Source: Mansonella perstans (taxonomy: Eukaryota; Nematoda; Chromadorea; Rhabditida; Onchocercidae). Taken from it: 64,000 nt of DNA. Positions 40,601 through 54,247 of this stretch are shown here, one piece after another. The notes under the pieces were generated by a model that was not told the origin of the DNA, did not search any database, and worked only from the letters and a program-made list of their open reading frames with translations. The stretch's first letter is position 1. Each line of letters opens with the position of its first letter. The stretch lies in the NCBI GenBank assembly GCA_037074765.1, contig JBAMDO010000106.1, positions 310,001 through 374,000 on the forward strand. The letters are read 5' to 3'. A program made the position numbers and the translations under genes.

Positions 40601-42117
40601 GTTTACTATCTTTTGTCTATTTCAAAAATTAGAAATTTTCGAAAAAAAATTGTTTCGTTTCTTTGTCTAATACGTTTGGAGGAGAAAGGAGGAAAACAGG
40701 AAATTTTTTTAAATTGAATTATTAATGAGGTTAAGATGTGATTTGGTTCAAAAATCTGTCACAAATAAGTAATTATTCTCATTCCTTTCCAAAAATGGCA
40801 AAATTTTCATTTTTCAAGAACTTTCTTTCAGTCAAATTTGTTTCGAATATTAGTTCAAAATTAGTGAAGAAAAATAGTGAAGCACATTTTGAAACTTGTC
40901 ACTTGGAAATATTCTACGAACGACGCCTATAATTCTCTGTCCATCTTTTAAGTGTAATTTCACTTGCAGCTTCAAGAAGAATGACTTTTTCTTTGCTGTT
41001 TCTGCAAACTACCCTATATCATCGTAAAAGAATTGTATGAATATTCTCGATGTCATTAATATTTTTAGACAATCTTTACACTAAATCATAAATAATTTTG
41101 TAAAAAAATATTAATGAAATTAAATTTGGCAAGATCGATTGCAAGAAATTTTTAGTCACATTTAATTGAATGAGACAATTAATGCTACCGAGAGGTGAGT
41201 ACTTGATATTGGATTTTTTAAAAATTTCTGAGAAACATGAGAAGAGAAATTTTGTGATTTTTATGACTTTCATGCCAGTGTCATGCGATGAAAATGAAAT
41301 TATCCTTTCATTCTTTTTTTTGTTTAATTTCTAGATATATTGTAGAGGTGTATACTTGCTTTTATGTCATTAAGAGAGAACTGAGATCGAGTTGTGTTGA
41401 AATGAATGAGAAGATTAAATGATAACCGCATTGTTATCCATCCTATATGGGTTCATTGTATTTTTGAAATTTTTGAATAACATGAAAAGTTTAATTTGGT
41501 CATGTGAATGAAAAGTTTAAACAAGCAACTACTGGAACCAGTTTTCTACCTTTTCCGGAATATTAGGACTCATTGTTGCTTTTTGTAATGTTTTTCGCCA
41601 ACGAAACAGATTAATGTCTTCAATTGTCCTTACAGCATTTATCATTTTAAAAAGGCTTTGGTTCAGTTGGAACATAATTAACGACAGTACTGTAAATAAT
41701 AAAAATATATCAGCTATCTTATGAATTACGATTTAAGCTTATCAATTCCTTTGTATTTCTCATTATCCTCATGGATTAATTACTTGGCCCAAAAGCACAT
41801 GGAGCAATTCTAACTTCCTTTCATTCATTCATTTTAACCTCTTATAGATAATTAATGTTGAATTTATTACTGTTAAATTAATTTGCATATCGATTGTAAT
41901 GCATGCGACAAATTGCGTTTTTACTCTCTATCCATTGCTACTTCAACTATAAAACCGTACGTCTTTATACGTATACGTTTCAAAGTTTTATTGCAATGAA
42001 TTTTTGCAGCACAATTTTTATTTCATCACTTAATTTGCACAATCGAAAGTTCCAAATTGAATAAGTTCTCAAGTATTTCTCTGAACTTTGGCCGTTGAAA
42101 AATAAACAAAAACATTG
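31639..42117. other. Gene-poor stretch between channel and PAN genes
   Basis: About 10.5 kb without a gene I can support. It is AT-rich with many A/T runs. ORFs at 36221-36846 translate to Phe/Ile/Leu-rich strings, as AT-rich random sequence does. About 35830-36060 is more balanced in composition, has a small inverted repeat (GGAGACAATCTCC) and could be a decayed mobile element, but no frame gives a known protein. No tRNA-like B box was seen by eye. Confidence 0.5.
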
Positions 42118-45100
42118 ATGACTGGCAGAGTGCTGTTTAATTTCATATTATATCTCATAACTGTTATCAATGCTGCACCAAAACGACTCCAAGAAGCAGG
42201 TATGTCTTTTTAATTGTTACCTTTTCTAAACAAAGAGCCAAAATGTGTGCAGTATCGCCGATACCCGACCTATGTCATCGCAGTAGTGTTTAAATTGTAG
42301 TTTTGTTCATCGAACAATCCACAGAGTTTTTTAATTAGAAAAAAAAACCGATGCTTTTGTGTATTAGGAAATAGCCACAAACTTTGGAGGTCATTCAGAT
42401 GGTATTATTTAAACAATGGAAAAGAAAATGTGTCATAAAAATCGAATTATGTAATTTTGCAAAAAAAGTAAGGGGATTGAAAACTGTTTTTGCTTTTGTT
42501 TTATGTGAATTCTTATTTATGCAAATTTATGAATGATTTTTAATTTGTTAAAAAGATAATGCTCAGAGTCAAGAAAGGGGTAAATGGGGATGGTTTAAAA
42601 CAATTTTTGCAAATGAAATTTCACGAAAAAATGTCATTTCAAAATATAACTGAAATTTCAATTTGAAGCAATGAAAGCGAGAAATTAATAATTTTTTTTT
42701 CTGTTTCACTATTTTAATTTCCTAATTCATTCTTCATTTAAATAGTTTAAAAATGCTTTTTGCAAAATTATGATAGTAAATAAAATTCATTTATCTTTTC
42801 CGCCACTATCGCTTAACAGTTCTTAATTAATTTTAAGTGCCATTTTTTTGCACTGTTACGTATCTTTAACAAAACCGTATAAGATATTTTTTTATTTTCT
42901 TGAATTCTACATTTACAAATCACTGAAAAAAAGGAAAGTAAATTTTAGTGATTTGCTAGTTACGATATAAGCAATGAAATTTAGAAACACTGAGAATGTT
43001 GGGTAATTTTTGTTTATTTTTTAAATAATTTCGTCGTTTGCTATTTTTAATCTTTTTAATAATTTCGTGGATTGCTATTTTTAATCATTTAACATTTTGC
43101 TAATGGATTCAATTTGATTCTCAAATCTCATTTCGTTAATTTATAAGAATTAATGATGAAAAGTTACGATATTTGGATGTCTTGAAAGAATCAAGGTCAT
43201 TTGAACCAGAAAATAGACTGGTTCCAGTTGAATGAAGATTTACAAGAAATTAGAATCAAGAAATGCCGCTTTTCTTTTTATTTCAATGTGACTGCTTTCA
43301 AGTGCAAACATTGTGTGCTGCTTTTTAAAACTTCATATGATTATTTCAAATAAATACTTCCATAAACTATGATAAAGTGTAGCGGAAAACTTTTCAAGTT
43401 GATAATGGAAAACTTTTAAAAATATTTTTTTTTGAAGATTTTAAGAATATCAACACCACTAAATTGAGAGACGTAAAGTACATTGCTCATCAAGAATGCC
43501 TGTATAAATTAGCTGAGCGTAATTTAATTTAAAAAATTTAATTTAAATCGACCTAGAAGGGCATTACATCCAACATGACCAAACCGAACTCTCTTCTCAA
43601 ATGCATACGCGAATATAACGATAATCCTTTTAAAATATCGTGAAATGAGTTCATCAAATCGATTCCTGTCTGTAAATCTTGTCATAACAGCCTTACCTGT
43701 ATCATTTGTTAAAATCAAATATGATACTTTCATTATTGATTGCATAAAAGTTTGATGAAAGTAAGAATTAGTAACGATAAAGTTTTTGTTAATGTGTTAA
43801 TTATGAACACAAATTTGAATTTCAGAATTTTCTCTTCAAATCGCTTAGTCATTTTCTTTAAGAATTTTCTTCATTTAAGATTAATTTGGACTAAAATAAT
43901 AATCAAATAATAAATTGCAGAAGAATTGCAAGCATCTTTTGAGCCGAGCACCATTGATGAACTAAGCAGTTTATCCTCAGGTTCTAACATTTTTATTTGC
44001 AATCACTTTGTACTTTGCTACCTATAAAATTATTAGTTACTTGGAAGAAATAAATTTGAAATTTTAATAAAATTTAAAAAGCTGAAGAAAGTTACCATAA
44101 TTTCACCTACAGAATCCAACTTATATGATAAATAATTCAGAAGTTTATGTTGCAGAAGAGCCATTCAATGATACATCATTACAATTGCTGCTAACATCCC
44201 AAAATGCAGCTTCTTCGGTTCCCGTTATTGATACATGCCAACCGTCAGGTATAATTTCAATGATCCACAAATATATAACCGATTTTAATTCAGTTGAGTT
44301 GCAATAAAAATCGACCTTAAAACAAAGCTTTCGATAAGTTTAAATCGCTCTTCGTTTTTATAATTTTGCAAAAGAAGTATTCATCATGTGCATTCCGCAA
44401 ATTACAATTTGTTTGCCACGAACTAGGTCAATATGGAATCTGCCAAAGTCTTATCTCACTGCTTCTAACGTTGAAAATTACTCAAAAATTTTTAAGGATC
44501 TTAATTAACTACAATTATTTATACTACAAAATTCAAATCTATTATAATTGGCCTAATAGATTTACATCTATTGCCCTTAATAGCGGCATTACTTTTTTTT
44601 TTTGCTTTTTTTATCGTCGAACAAAACTTCGAGAATAAGGAGAAAGTAAAGCTTTGCTTGTTCTTAAATCATAATCGCAATAGTAGGAATATTCTAACTA
44701 GCCTGCATTTAATAATATTAAGATGACCATTGTTAAGCTTATGCTTTATACTTTATTCTTCTGCTCATTTATTATGAAAAAACAATGTCAAATTTGTTGC
44801 ATTTGTAATCGAGAATTCGAGGAATTTTGATGACAATACAGGACAAAGGGGAAAATTTTCAGTTACTGCAATTTTGACTGACTTCTGGACACCTTTGAAC
44901 AAATATTTTGTTTTCGAAGTATCGATAATTCTAGACCAAATAGTATAATTTAGCAGTGCGGTGTCAAGAGAATATATGGTTTATTGCGGAAGAAGAAACC
45001 AGCTCGACAACTTCTGAGCAATTCTTAGAAGAAGCAATCACAGTTGAATCAGTTGGGGAATGTGCTGAAAAATGTTTCAAGAATTGTTGCAAAGTTTGTT

Positions 45101-48100
45101 CATTTCACTTAGTGTACTTATAAGATTTTTAACAAACCAAATTTAATAATTTAACTGATTCCAGCATGAAATGAGAAAATTTCAATAATGCATTTTTTTT
45201 GAAAAAACTTCAATTCAAATTATCTATCGTAAATTAATTCCATCCGTTTCAAACTAAAATTGTTTGCTGGCAATTGCACTATTAGTAAATAAAGCAAGTT
45301 TAGATCATTTCCTATGGTTCTTGTTTACCATTGTTTTTGCACAGAGTTCCATTAAATTAAAATAAAGCAATGAATGACTTACAGATGGCAATCTATTCAG
45401 CTATCGAGAAAAAATGTCAATTCACAAAGAAAATTAGCAATGAAAGTGGAGAAAGTTGTGAGACGAGACCTTCCTCTTCTTATGTCAATCAATACAATGG
45501 TTGTTTTCTTCATCCTTTTAAAATTTTCAATTCTACATTAAATAAAAAATTTTTTAATAGTTATAAATTACAATTTTAATCCAAATTCTTATTATGCCAT
45601 ATTAATTACTTTAGGCTCTGATTTAAATTATGCTTACAAACCTTGTGACATATTTCAAAATTATAGCAAAAAACGAAGGTACAGTAACTTCAAATCATTT
45701 TACTGAATGAGATTGCTTAAAAGAAAATGGCTTTTACAAACTGCTTCACTGATAATGATTAGTCACAAAGTTCCACGAAAATTTTCAAATTTTTTTAATC
45801 ATTTTTTAAAAAATGAAATAGTTACTCTTAATTTTTTTAAAATGTTAAGCAACAAATCGGATCAAAATAATATGTGTGAAATGTGGTACGTCATCATTAA
45901 GAAGCGATCATCACATGCTAAAAGTACCTGTAGGAAATGCTTTGGGTACAGGTAACAGTTTTGTAAATTAAAAGTTAAGAATTAAGCTTAAAAAATTGAA
46001 CAGTGACATTGATTTCAGTGGGTTATTTAAATTAAAAATCTTTTAAAAAATTAAATAAAAATATGAAAACACATATCTATATATCATGTCATGCAATATG
46101 CACGCAATGAATGCAACCAATGCAACCTGCCAATGTAACATGCTCGCAAAAAATATCATGAGATATAAAGAAAATTATACTTTCTATCGGAGAAGTTAAA
46201 GAATACGTTCCTTTACTTTATGATTGATCGTCTTTCTCTTTTTTTTCAAACATTTTTGTCTCGTTTGCTACTTTCAAACATATTTCATGATAATTATCCG
46301 TAACTTCTCCGACAGAAAAGAGAGATTGAATAGCCACTGTCAGTGTTGAAAAATCAACGTCGCAAATATTAGCACTAATCAGTTAGTTCATTCAGTGGTT
46401 CTGCTTCTCTCTGTTATGTTTTACTTTGAGCATATTTCTAACTATAGTTTGATTGACATCTTGGTCATGCAAGAAGAATATTTACAAAAGATTCATTTTG
46501 AGAAAAGTTAAGGAAAAAATTTCTTCTTTTTTTGATATTGTAATTTTGGAAATATTTTTTCTAACTCAAATTTAATTTTTACTTTAATAAATTCAAAAGC
46601 ATTCAAGAAAATTGACTTATAATGATGACTTTTCACAAGTTTATCCTATGACCTTAAAGCTACCATTAGTCAGATTCAGTTTTAGCGAATTGAACTCCTT
46701 AATGATAATGACGCTACAAGACGACGGATGTAGTTTCTGAATAGGTTTTACTAGAAGAGTAATAATGACACATTGAAAGGTTGTTCAATGATGGTAATTA
46801 AAAGTTAATCATCAGATATTATGCGCAAAAATTCATACACTTTAAACTAAATCTTTATTCTGTTTATAATAAAGTTTTCGACAGCTATAAGACAATGTTA
46901 AGGAGCCTATTGATAATTCAGTTAAAAAATTTCGATAAAGAATATCTTTCAGAAAAATCAACAAAATTGAAAGAAAAAAGTAAAAGTGAAAAAATGGAAA
47001 AAACATCAGAAACGGCGGAAATATCTCAGTCTAGCAATTCTGAACAATCTAAAAAGGCTTCAGCAACTGATTTGCACAATTTATCGCAAGAGAAACAACA
47101 CTTAATTGGGTCACAGTTCCCAAAAATGGGTATTGTATTTCCATTCATTCTTTTTTTAATTATTCAATTTTAAGTGATGCATGAAGAACTTTTTAATGAT
47201 AAAAACATACATATATACCATGTCCTATCCCAGCAAAAGCTAGTTTCAGCCTGCGTCGTTGTGTTTGAAGTCGGTTCAGAATTGAACATGGCTAATTTCA
47301 AAGCTCAAGATACTGTGAAAGCTGACAGGTGATGTTTGGGAACTTCGTAAAATTAGCTAGTTAAAGTTTACAGAAACTTTAATCATCTGTAAACGGTTCT
47401 TGCTTTTCTAACTTATCAAATTTTTAACAGAATTTCAAAACATTAAAAACAAATCTTAGAATTTCGGAACAAATGTAGGAAAATGAAGTTTAGAGCTGAC
47501 CACTGCGCGTATCTCTGTTATCGAGACTCTTGTACCGCAGCCGTTTTCACGCCAGCAACCGCTCCTGGTAGCAAAGGCATCTGTGAAAGACGATTTGATA
47601 CTGCAGAGAAGTGTAACGGCATGGGGAACAAGATTTACTACTACAAGACTACAAAGCCTATTTACTTGCAGTGCTTTAGATGTCGTAAGCTTCTTTAAAA
47701 CTCTTTTTTGCTTTTCTACAATAAAATGTAGATCCGGAATGATAAGGTATTGAGCAAATATATTTCAGTTCCTCGGAAACCACAAACGAAACCACCACTT
47801 GAAGCAGTTACATTGCAACCAGAAACATCGCTTGTCACGATGAAGAAGCATTCATCTGTAACAGTGGATGTAGCTGCAACTCGAGAGGATGATCAATTAA
47901 TGAAAATTACACTGAAGCCAAGTGTGGAACCGGAAACGGTTGGAATGGAATCGGAAGAAATCAAAAAAGATTTGGGAACCACTGCATTTGATGCTACCAA
48001 TGAAGACATGGAAAGAAACACTGCTATGGAAAGCAAGAACAAAGTTCCAACTGAATTTACCCAAACACTTACAACATTTGCTGAAAATAAGCAAACACAA

Positions 48101-51100
48101 GCACCCAGTGAAAATCCTGCAGTTGGACTGAGTTCTGAGACTGAAAAATTTTCAGCTGACATAGAAATAATGACGACAGAATCAACGATCAGTTTACTGA
48201 CCAGTGACAAAGCATTTTCAACGACTCCTAATTCTGAGTTTGAAACGCAAACTACTCTTGAGCACGGATCAGTACGTGTATTGGATTTAAATATGGATGC
48301 ATTCGGATCCGCAAGGCAATTTGCTGCAAAAAGTGAACACTCTACTCTTGATGTTGAACAGATGACAACAAGAGAAGAGAGAGGAATTAATGATGTATTG
48401 CAGTCTGGAAGTGAATCTACAATAGAATTTAACACAGCAGGACTTAAAAAAATATATGGCACAGAAAATGAAGCTGGAAAAGCATTTACAACATCTGCGG
48501 TAGATAAAAGTGGAGTCAAACAATTTGGTAAGAGTACAGTAATTTTAAATTCCAAAAAAGAAGCAGAATTAAACAGAAGTATGGAAGCAAAGGAGACAAC
48601 TAGCGAGATGGGACAGGATACATTTGAAGATAACACCGAAGAAGTTCATTTTGGCAGAAGTATGAGAGCAAAATTATCAAGTCCCGAAGAACAGAACAAA
48701 GCAACAGAATCTTCAGATTCATCAATTTCTCCACAGAACTCTATACTTACTTTTCCTAAACAGCAGAAGAAGAATGTCACAATATTATCAAAAACCGGTT
48801 CATTACAAAAATTTACTCAAGGTATGCCTTTTCTTTCACTTTGTGGTTCTAATCAGTTTGTTATTTTCTGAGGTGGAAAGCCTCATTTTCTCACCGCTCA
48901 ATGAACCAGCATTGTATCATTTTCATTTATAACATATAAATTTTAGCAACATTTATAGGATGCGTCGTAACTTTTCAAGTAGATCCGCATAGTAAACGAC
49001 CTGCGGAATCGTCCGCTGGCTTCCAGTCCTCAACAATCGCGCGAACTGCAGAAATTTGCGCTGGAAGATGTTATCAGGTTTGCTTTAATTTTTAATCAAA
49101 TTCCCAATTGAAAAGATGATACAATAGCAAAACAAAAGAGCTTATTCTCAAATTTCAGGATGGTTGTACTGGTGCCAAGTATGATCCGTTGAGCAAAGAA
49201 TGTGTACTAAGCTATAATGGCAAACATACATGCAACAATGGACCAGAGCATTTTTTCTATCATGCCAATGAAACTATTTGGATTCATTGCACCGGATGTA
49301 GTATGTTAATTTTTGATTTTATGAGAAAGTTCGGTTTTTAGCAGTTGCAATCCAATTTTATGGTACAATTTATTTGATTTCGAATTTAAAATTTTCAGAA
49401 ATCCATAAACCAGGTGATCAAGGTATCATAATATTGTTCTCAACCGAAGCGAATAGTTAGTTTTTCTTTGCAGTCAAATTTCATGAAGCTTCATAATTTT
49501 CCTCATAGAAAAAAATTTTATGATAAAACAACATGTTATTGTTATTTTCTGAAATTCTTGTTGAACATCATTTCAAATTTTCATTACAGTGTTCCATGTC
49601 TATAGAAACTATGCAAAATATGTGTGAAAATATTGGAACTTTTGCAGCAGCGGAAATGACAATTAAAGCAGGAGCAGAAACAAAAACTACAGTCAAAGCA
49701 GAAACAGAAACTGCAATCAAAGCGGAAACAAAAACTGAAACTGCAATTGAAGCAGAAACGAAAACTGCAATTAAAACAGAAACTGGAACTACGATTAAGG
49801 AAGAAACGGAAACTGCAATTAAAGCAGAAACGGAATCTACAATTTTAGCAGCAACGGAAACTGCAATTGATGATACTGCAATGAGTAATGCAGCGACTTT
49901 GCTTTCTACAGAAGAACAGAAAGTCAAGTCAACCATATCAGATAATATTTCATTTACAAAATCAGGACTAGCGTCAGAAGAGAGTACGCAAGAAGCTGAA
50001 AAAAATTCACTAGAAAGTGCTTCAATATTATTATCATCATCAATAACACCAGCAGAACCGATAGAAAAAATAAGCAAAGTTTCTGGAACAACGGAGAAAA
50101 TAACTGAAATACCAGGAGAGGAAACAACAGAAGTTTCTAGGATAACAGATGAAATAACTAGTGTGAGTAGTTTGGAAAAGAAAGAGGAAATATCAGAAGA
50201 TGAGCAGAACGTTGATGCCCTTCCGCAATCAACTATTGCTGAAAAGGCCAAGGAATCAGAAAGCAAGGAGGAAATAAGGAAGATGACCACTACACCACTC
50301 CAGACAACTCTTTTTGGGCATGGCAAGTTTTTGTTTCACTGAGCAAATGTGTTTATTAACCAAATTTGTCGTAAATGGCTCTTAATTTTACGTATAGAGA
50401 AGTAAAAAATTAAATTCTGTTATTCATAGTTGCTTTCTATTTTAATGCATCAAAAAAAAAAAGTTACAAAATTCATTATCGTATATCATCGATTCACTGT
50501 CATATACCGTAATTTTCAGATATTTCTTTTTTTTTTTAACATTTCTTAACACTAATCAATTTTCATACTTTCTTTCAGATTGCTCCATTTTATTCCAAGC
50601 TAGGCCCATTAAATCCCAATCCGAACAGTCTACCGCTGAATTTATTCCAGCAGGCCCTGCATCAACTGCAAGAGAGTGTGCCAAAAGTTGTTATATGGTT
50701 TGTAATAAATTTCATAATATTATGTGGGGAATATTTATTTTAAGTTCCTAAAAAAGATTTTCATCGGGAAAATTTTACATCATATTTAAAGTTGAACGAA
50801 ATGAAAAATTTAAAGAGGGAATCAAAGGTAATTCTTAAATTTTAGAAAGGATGCACAGGTGCAAAATTTAATCCGGCAAGTCAAAAATGCTTGTTAACAT
50901 TTGCTATTCATCATCAATGTGACGAAAATGAACGAAAACATCATTCAGTTGAGGCTACCGAAGCATTGTGGATTCACTGCATTAGTTGCAGTAAGTTAAT
51001 TTTTTATCCTGTCTTTCCTTCACTATTTAGCTTTATGCTATTTTCATTTCCTAGTGATTTTATGTTTAAAATAAGCTAAACTTCACTTCAGAGAAAGAAT

Positions 51101-54100
51101 TCGTCGAAAGCACTTTAAGTTTATTGAATGAAGAAGAATCAACTATTCTGCCAGGTTAATTTATAAATTTAAAGCTTTTGTTAAATTTAAAGAACTACTG
51201 AAAGTTTTTCAGGTTAAAGGTTTAAAATTAACTCATAGGTACTTTCATATCTTTTTAGTTATAGAGGAGAAACCAGCAGAAAAAGAAAGTTCAACAACTG
51301 ACGAAAGTTCTTCAACTTTGGAACTGGAATGGACAAAAACAGTAGGGTCAGAATTTGCAACTGATTCAAGTGGAACGGAGAACAAACTAGTTGATATGGT
51401 ATCAAAAGATTCGACCACTATTCCTGAAAAAAGCACGACTAAATTTGGTGAAGGAGAAGATGAAAAGAAAACTATTATCGATCATCAGGAAGAAGCTGAA
51501 TCGACAACAGTTTCAGAAGAGATCAGTTCCAATGCAGACTCTATTACGCCAAAATTTTCCAGTGACGAAGATAATGAAATCATTGAAGTTATCACCGGTA
51601 TTGTTGCAAGCACATCAAAGAACCGCACGGAAACTGATGGAGAAGGTGCAACTGTTACGTCAGAAGGATCACCTGAAAATAATAACGATAATACGTCATC
51701 TGTTACACCTGAAAGTACAGTTGAAGTAACTTCAGCTAGCAATGATGCAATTCAAACAGAACTTAAAGCATCAACTATTGAATCAGTAGAATCAAATGTC
51801 GCATCAGTAAAATCAGATGCTGAAGTAACGTCTGAAAAAATAAGCAAAGACATTATAGTACCCGTTATGTCCACAAGCTCTGTTGAAGAAGGAACAAACG
51901 CTTCCGTTAATATTAGTGAAGGAGATACTGAGGCAACATCTGAAACTTCAAAAAAGACATCTGAGGAAAAGCAATCTCTCGATGATTTATTCTCCACACC
52001 AATTCCAAGCTCAGCTGAAGAGGAGAAATTTGTGGAAGAAGATGTCAACAATATAATCAAAAAGATTGTTCAGTCAAAAGATATTTTAATAACTGATATT
52101 ACGCCAACTGTAACAGACTTAACGACTGAGGAAGAAGCGATTAAAAAAGGGAAACAAGAGCTACAAGCTATATCTCAAGAAGCTAAACATTCATTGCAGC
52201 TCGCTGATAAGTCAGTGCTCGAAGGTTAGTATACGCTAATAAAATTTCTTTCTTCTTTTATAATTGAATTTTTGAGAATTGAAAATGATATTCTAATGAT
52301 TAATTATGGATGAAAGAGTAGAATTTTGTTGTTTAGATGAACAGTTGTCAACAGAACCACCTATTCAAGCGGTCTCCGATTTGATCAGTGTTTTAAGTCA
52401 AAATTCGAAAATCGAAGAAGTGATTGGACGCAAGGAGCAAGAAAACGGTATTTGGATTTCCTTTTAATAATTTGATTTTTACTAAAACTTTTATTTAAAA
52501 TTACTTGTTGAAAGTTTAAATTGCTAAATAGCTTCAGTTTCAGCTGCTAAATATTTTTGCTAAGTCTTAATCATAATTAACAGAGAGTAATTCTTATAGA
52601 GAATTTACATATTAAACTTTTGAAAACTGTTTATACCGAAGTGCAACCGGCTAATTCAAGCAGTTAATCTTTCCTGTAATCATCCATCCATGGGACATAA
52701 ACTTATTAAAGCTAAGTGTTATAGCGGATTCAAATTCATTTTAAGCTAGATTTAAAATCATGTATTTTTGAAGATACCTTTGGTAATATAATAGATGGGC
52801 AAACAACGGCAGCCGTTGCTACAATCAGTCGGTTTCGGAAAAAATTGGCAGGAAATTCTCTCAACAAAAATGCTAAATTAAAAACAATTGACGGTAAATT
52901 TTCATATGAAATCTTATTCAGCCAATGATTCATCATTTACTTCTTTAACAATCTTCTTCAAAAATATCAACAAATCTTTTTGTTGTAAGTTTTATTAAGA
53001 CTATAAATTACTAACTTTGCTGGAAATTTCGGCTTTCACGAAACATATTTGTGAATTTCATAATCAATGTGTTGAGAACTTTTTTCTTTTAGTTGTACCA
53101 TCTGTATATTGAAGGAAAATTCGCTATTTGTTAAAAATATTTCCTTAAATTGTAACTGCGAGAAGTAATGCAAAGTTTCAGAAAAAATAATAGAAAAAAT
53201 TAATGGTTGCAGATACATCTACTGGATGTCCTGGTCGAATTGAATTTCAAATATTCAAAGTAGAAAATTTCTCGAATCTAAATATAACCAAAGAGATTGC
53301 AGTGGAATCACCAGCTACATGCGCAATGAAATGCTACGAAAGTGTAAAATTTTACGAAAGATATCTAATAGCGGATGAATACTTATCACCTTTCATAAGT
53401 ACAGATCGTTGGCATACATTACTTTACAATATTATCATTATCTTAATTGCTAATAAATTTTCTTACGGTAGTGCTTAAATAATATAAATCATTTAAAGGC
53501 AAACTGTCTTTTCGCATTATATAAGCCAAGTGAAAATAATGAGCCCAGAAATGCAGTATGCATGCTGACAAGTAATCGTGGTATTTGTATGGAGAAGGAG
53601 ACTATACCACAATATAAATTCGACTTATCACCATTTATTATCAGTTGTTTGAAATGTACCAGTAAGTATTCTTTATGTTTTCCAACAATTATAAACTTTT
53701 TGCTACAAAGGCTATCAGGTCACTGGTAGCTGTTGATTCAATATTAGTTTTGTAACTCGTAGCAATGAAATTTTAAAATTTATTGTTCGGTTTTTACAGG
53801 ATGTAATTATGTTATAAGTCCGGTCACAGAATTGACAAGGATAGGGCAAGCAGAGATCGTGGAACCAGCACTTTCCATTGAACAGTGTAGTGAGATATGT
53901 TGGAAACGTAATTGTGCTGTTGCTCAGTATGATCATAAATCTAATCTGGTAAGCATTTTAAAAACTTATTTTCAAACTCATCATATTAATTAAAATTATA
54001 TTAAACTAATTGATAAGGATCTGAATAGTTCAGCTTAATTTTTCATTCACATATTACTCAGTATCTGAAAAATCAATAGAATATTTTTTAAAAACTTTGT

Positions 54101-54247
54101 ACCAATCTACTATTGCCAACTATATCGGAAAAGTTTCAGTGTTCATTAACATATGTGAAAAACCAACAAAGTTGTCCTGAAGAAACGCCATTAGTAGTGG
54201 ACGGCGATGAACCGGTTTTGCTGGAATGCGTCCGATGTTTCATATAA
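42118..54247 (+). CDS. Secreted multi-module PAN-like, Ser/Thr/Glu-rich (mucin-like) protein
   Basis: A secreted, probably matrix or surface-coat protein; role inferred from architecture only. Exons: 42118-42199, 43921-43980, 44141-44248, 44957-45093, 45385-45499, 45615-45678, 45850-45951, 46903-47129, 47250-47328, 47479-47684, 47769-48821, 48947-49077, 49159-49300, 49399-49413, 49606-50322, 50579-50697, 50846-50990, 51092-51154, 51259-52224, 52337-52447, 52774-52893, 53213-53343, 53499-53661, 53800-53948, 54140-54247; 1770 residues. It has a signal peptide (FILYLITVINA), six Cys-rich PAN/apple-like modules (in exons 4-7, 9-10, 12-13, 16-17, 22-23, 24-25), most with a C-x3-C motif such as CAKSCYM or CAGRCYQ and a closing C-x2-C, and long linkers rich in Ser, Thr, Glu and Lys (exons 8, 11, 15, 19), likely O-glycosylated. 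No ZP domain or membrane anchor is seen. The least certain edges are the start of exon 8 and the donor of exon 22. Confidence 0.85.
46180..46320. mobile_element. Possible MITE-like element in an intron of the PAN gene
   Basis: Inverted arms of about 19-20 bases (46180-46198 and 46301-46320, sharing TCGGAGAAGTTA with one mismatch and one indel further out) bracket about 100 bases without coding content. The size and terminal inverted repeats suit a miniature element; no clear target duplication was identified. Confidence 0.4.
49659..49872 (+). repeat. Coding tandem repeat, KAETETAI type
   Basis: About eight degenerate units near 24 bases long encode variants of KAETETAI inside exon 15 of the PAN gene, with one interrupted unit. 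The unit is highly charged and Thr-rich. Confidence 0.88.

Noticed and set aside
47893..48636. Long minus-strand ORF (247 codons) over PAN exon 11
   Set aside because: Exon 11 on the plus strand joins in phase at both ends; the antisense frame is open only because of the Ser/Thr/Glu/Lys codon pattern.
49568..50326. Long minus-strand ORF (252 codons) over the KAETETAI exon
   Set aside because: Same cause: the repeat codons contain no antisense stops. No start or splice context supports it.
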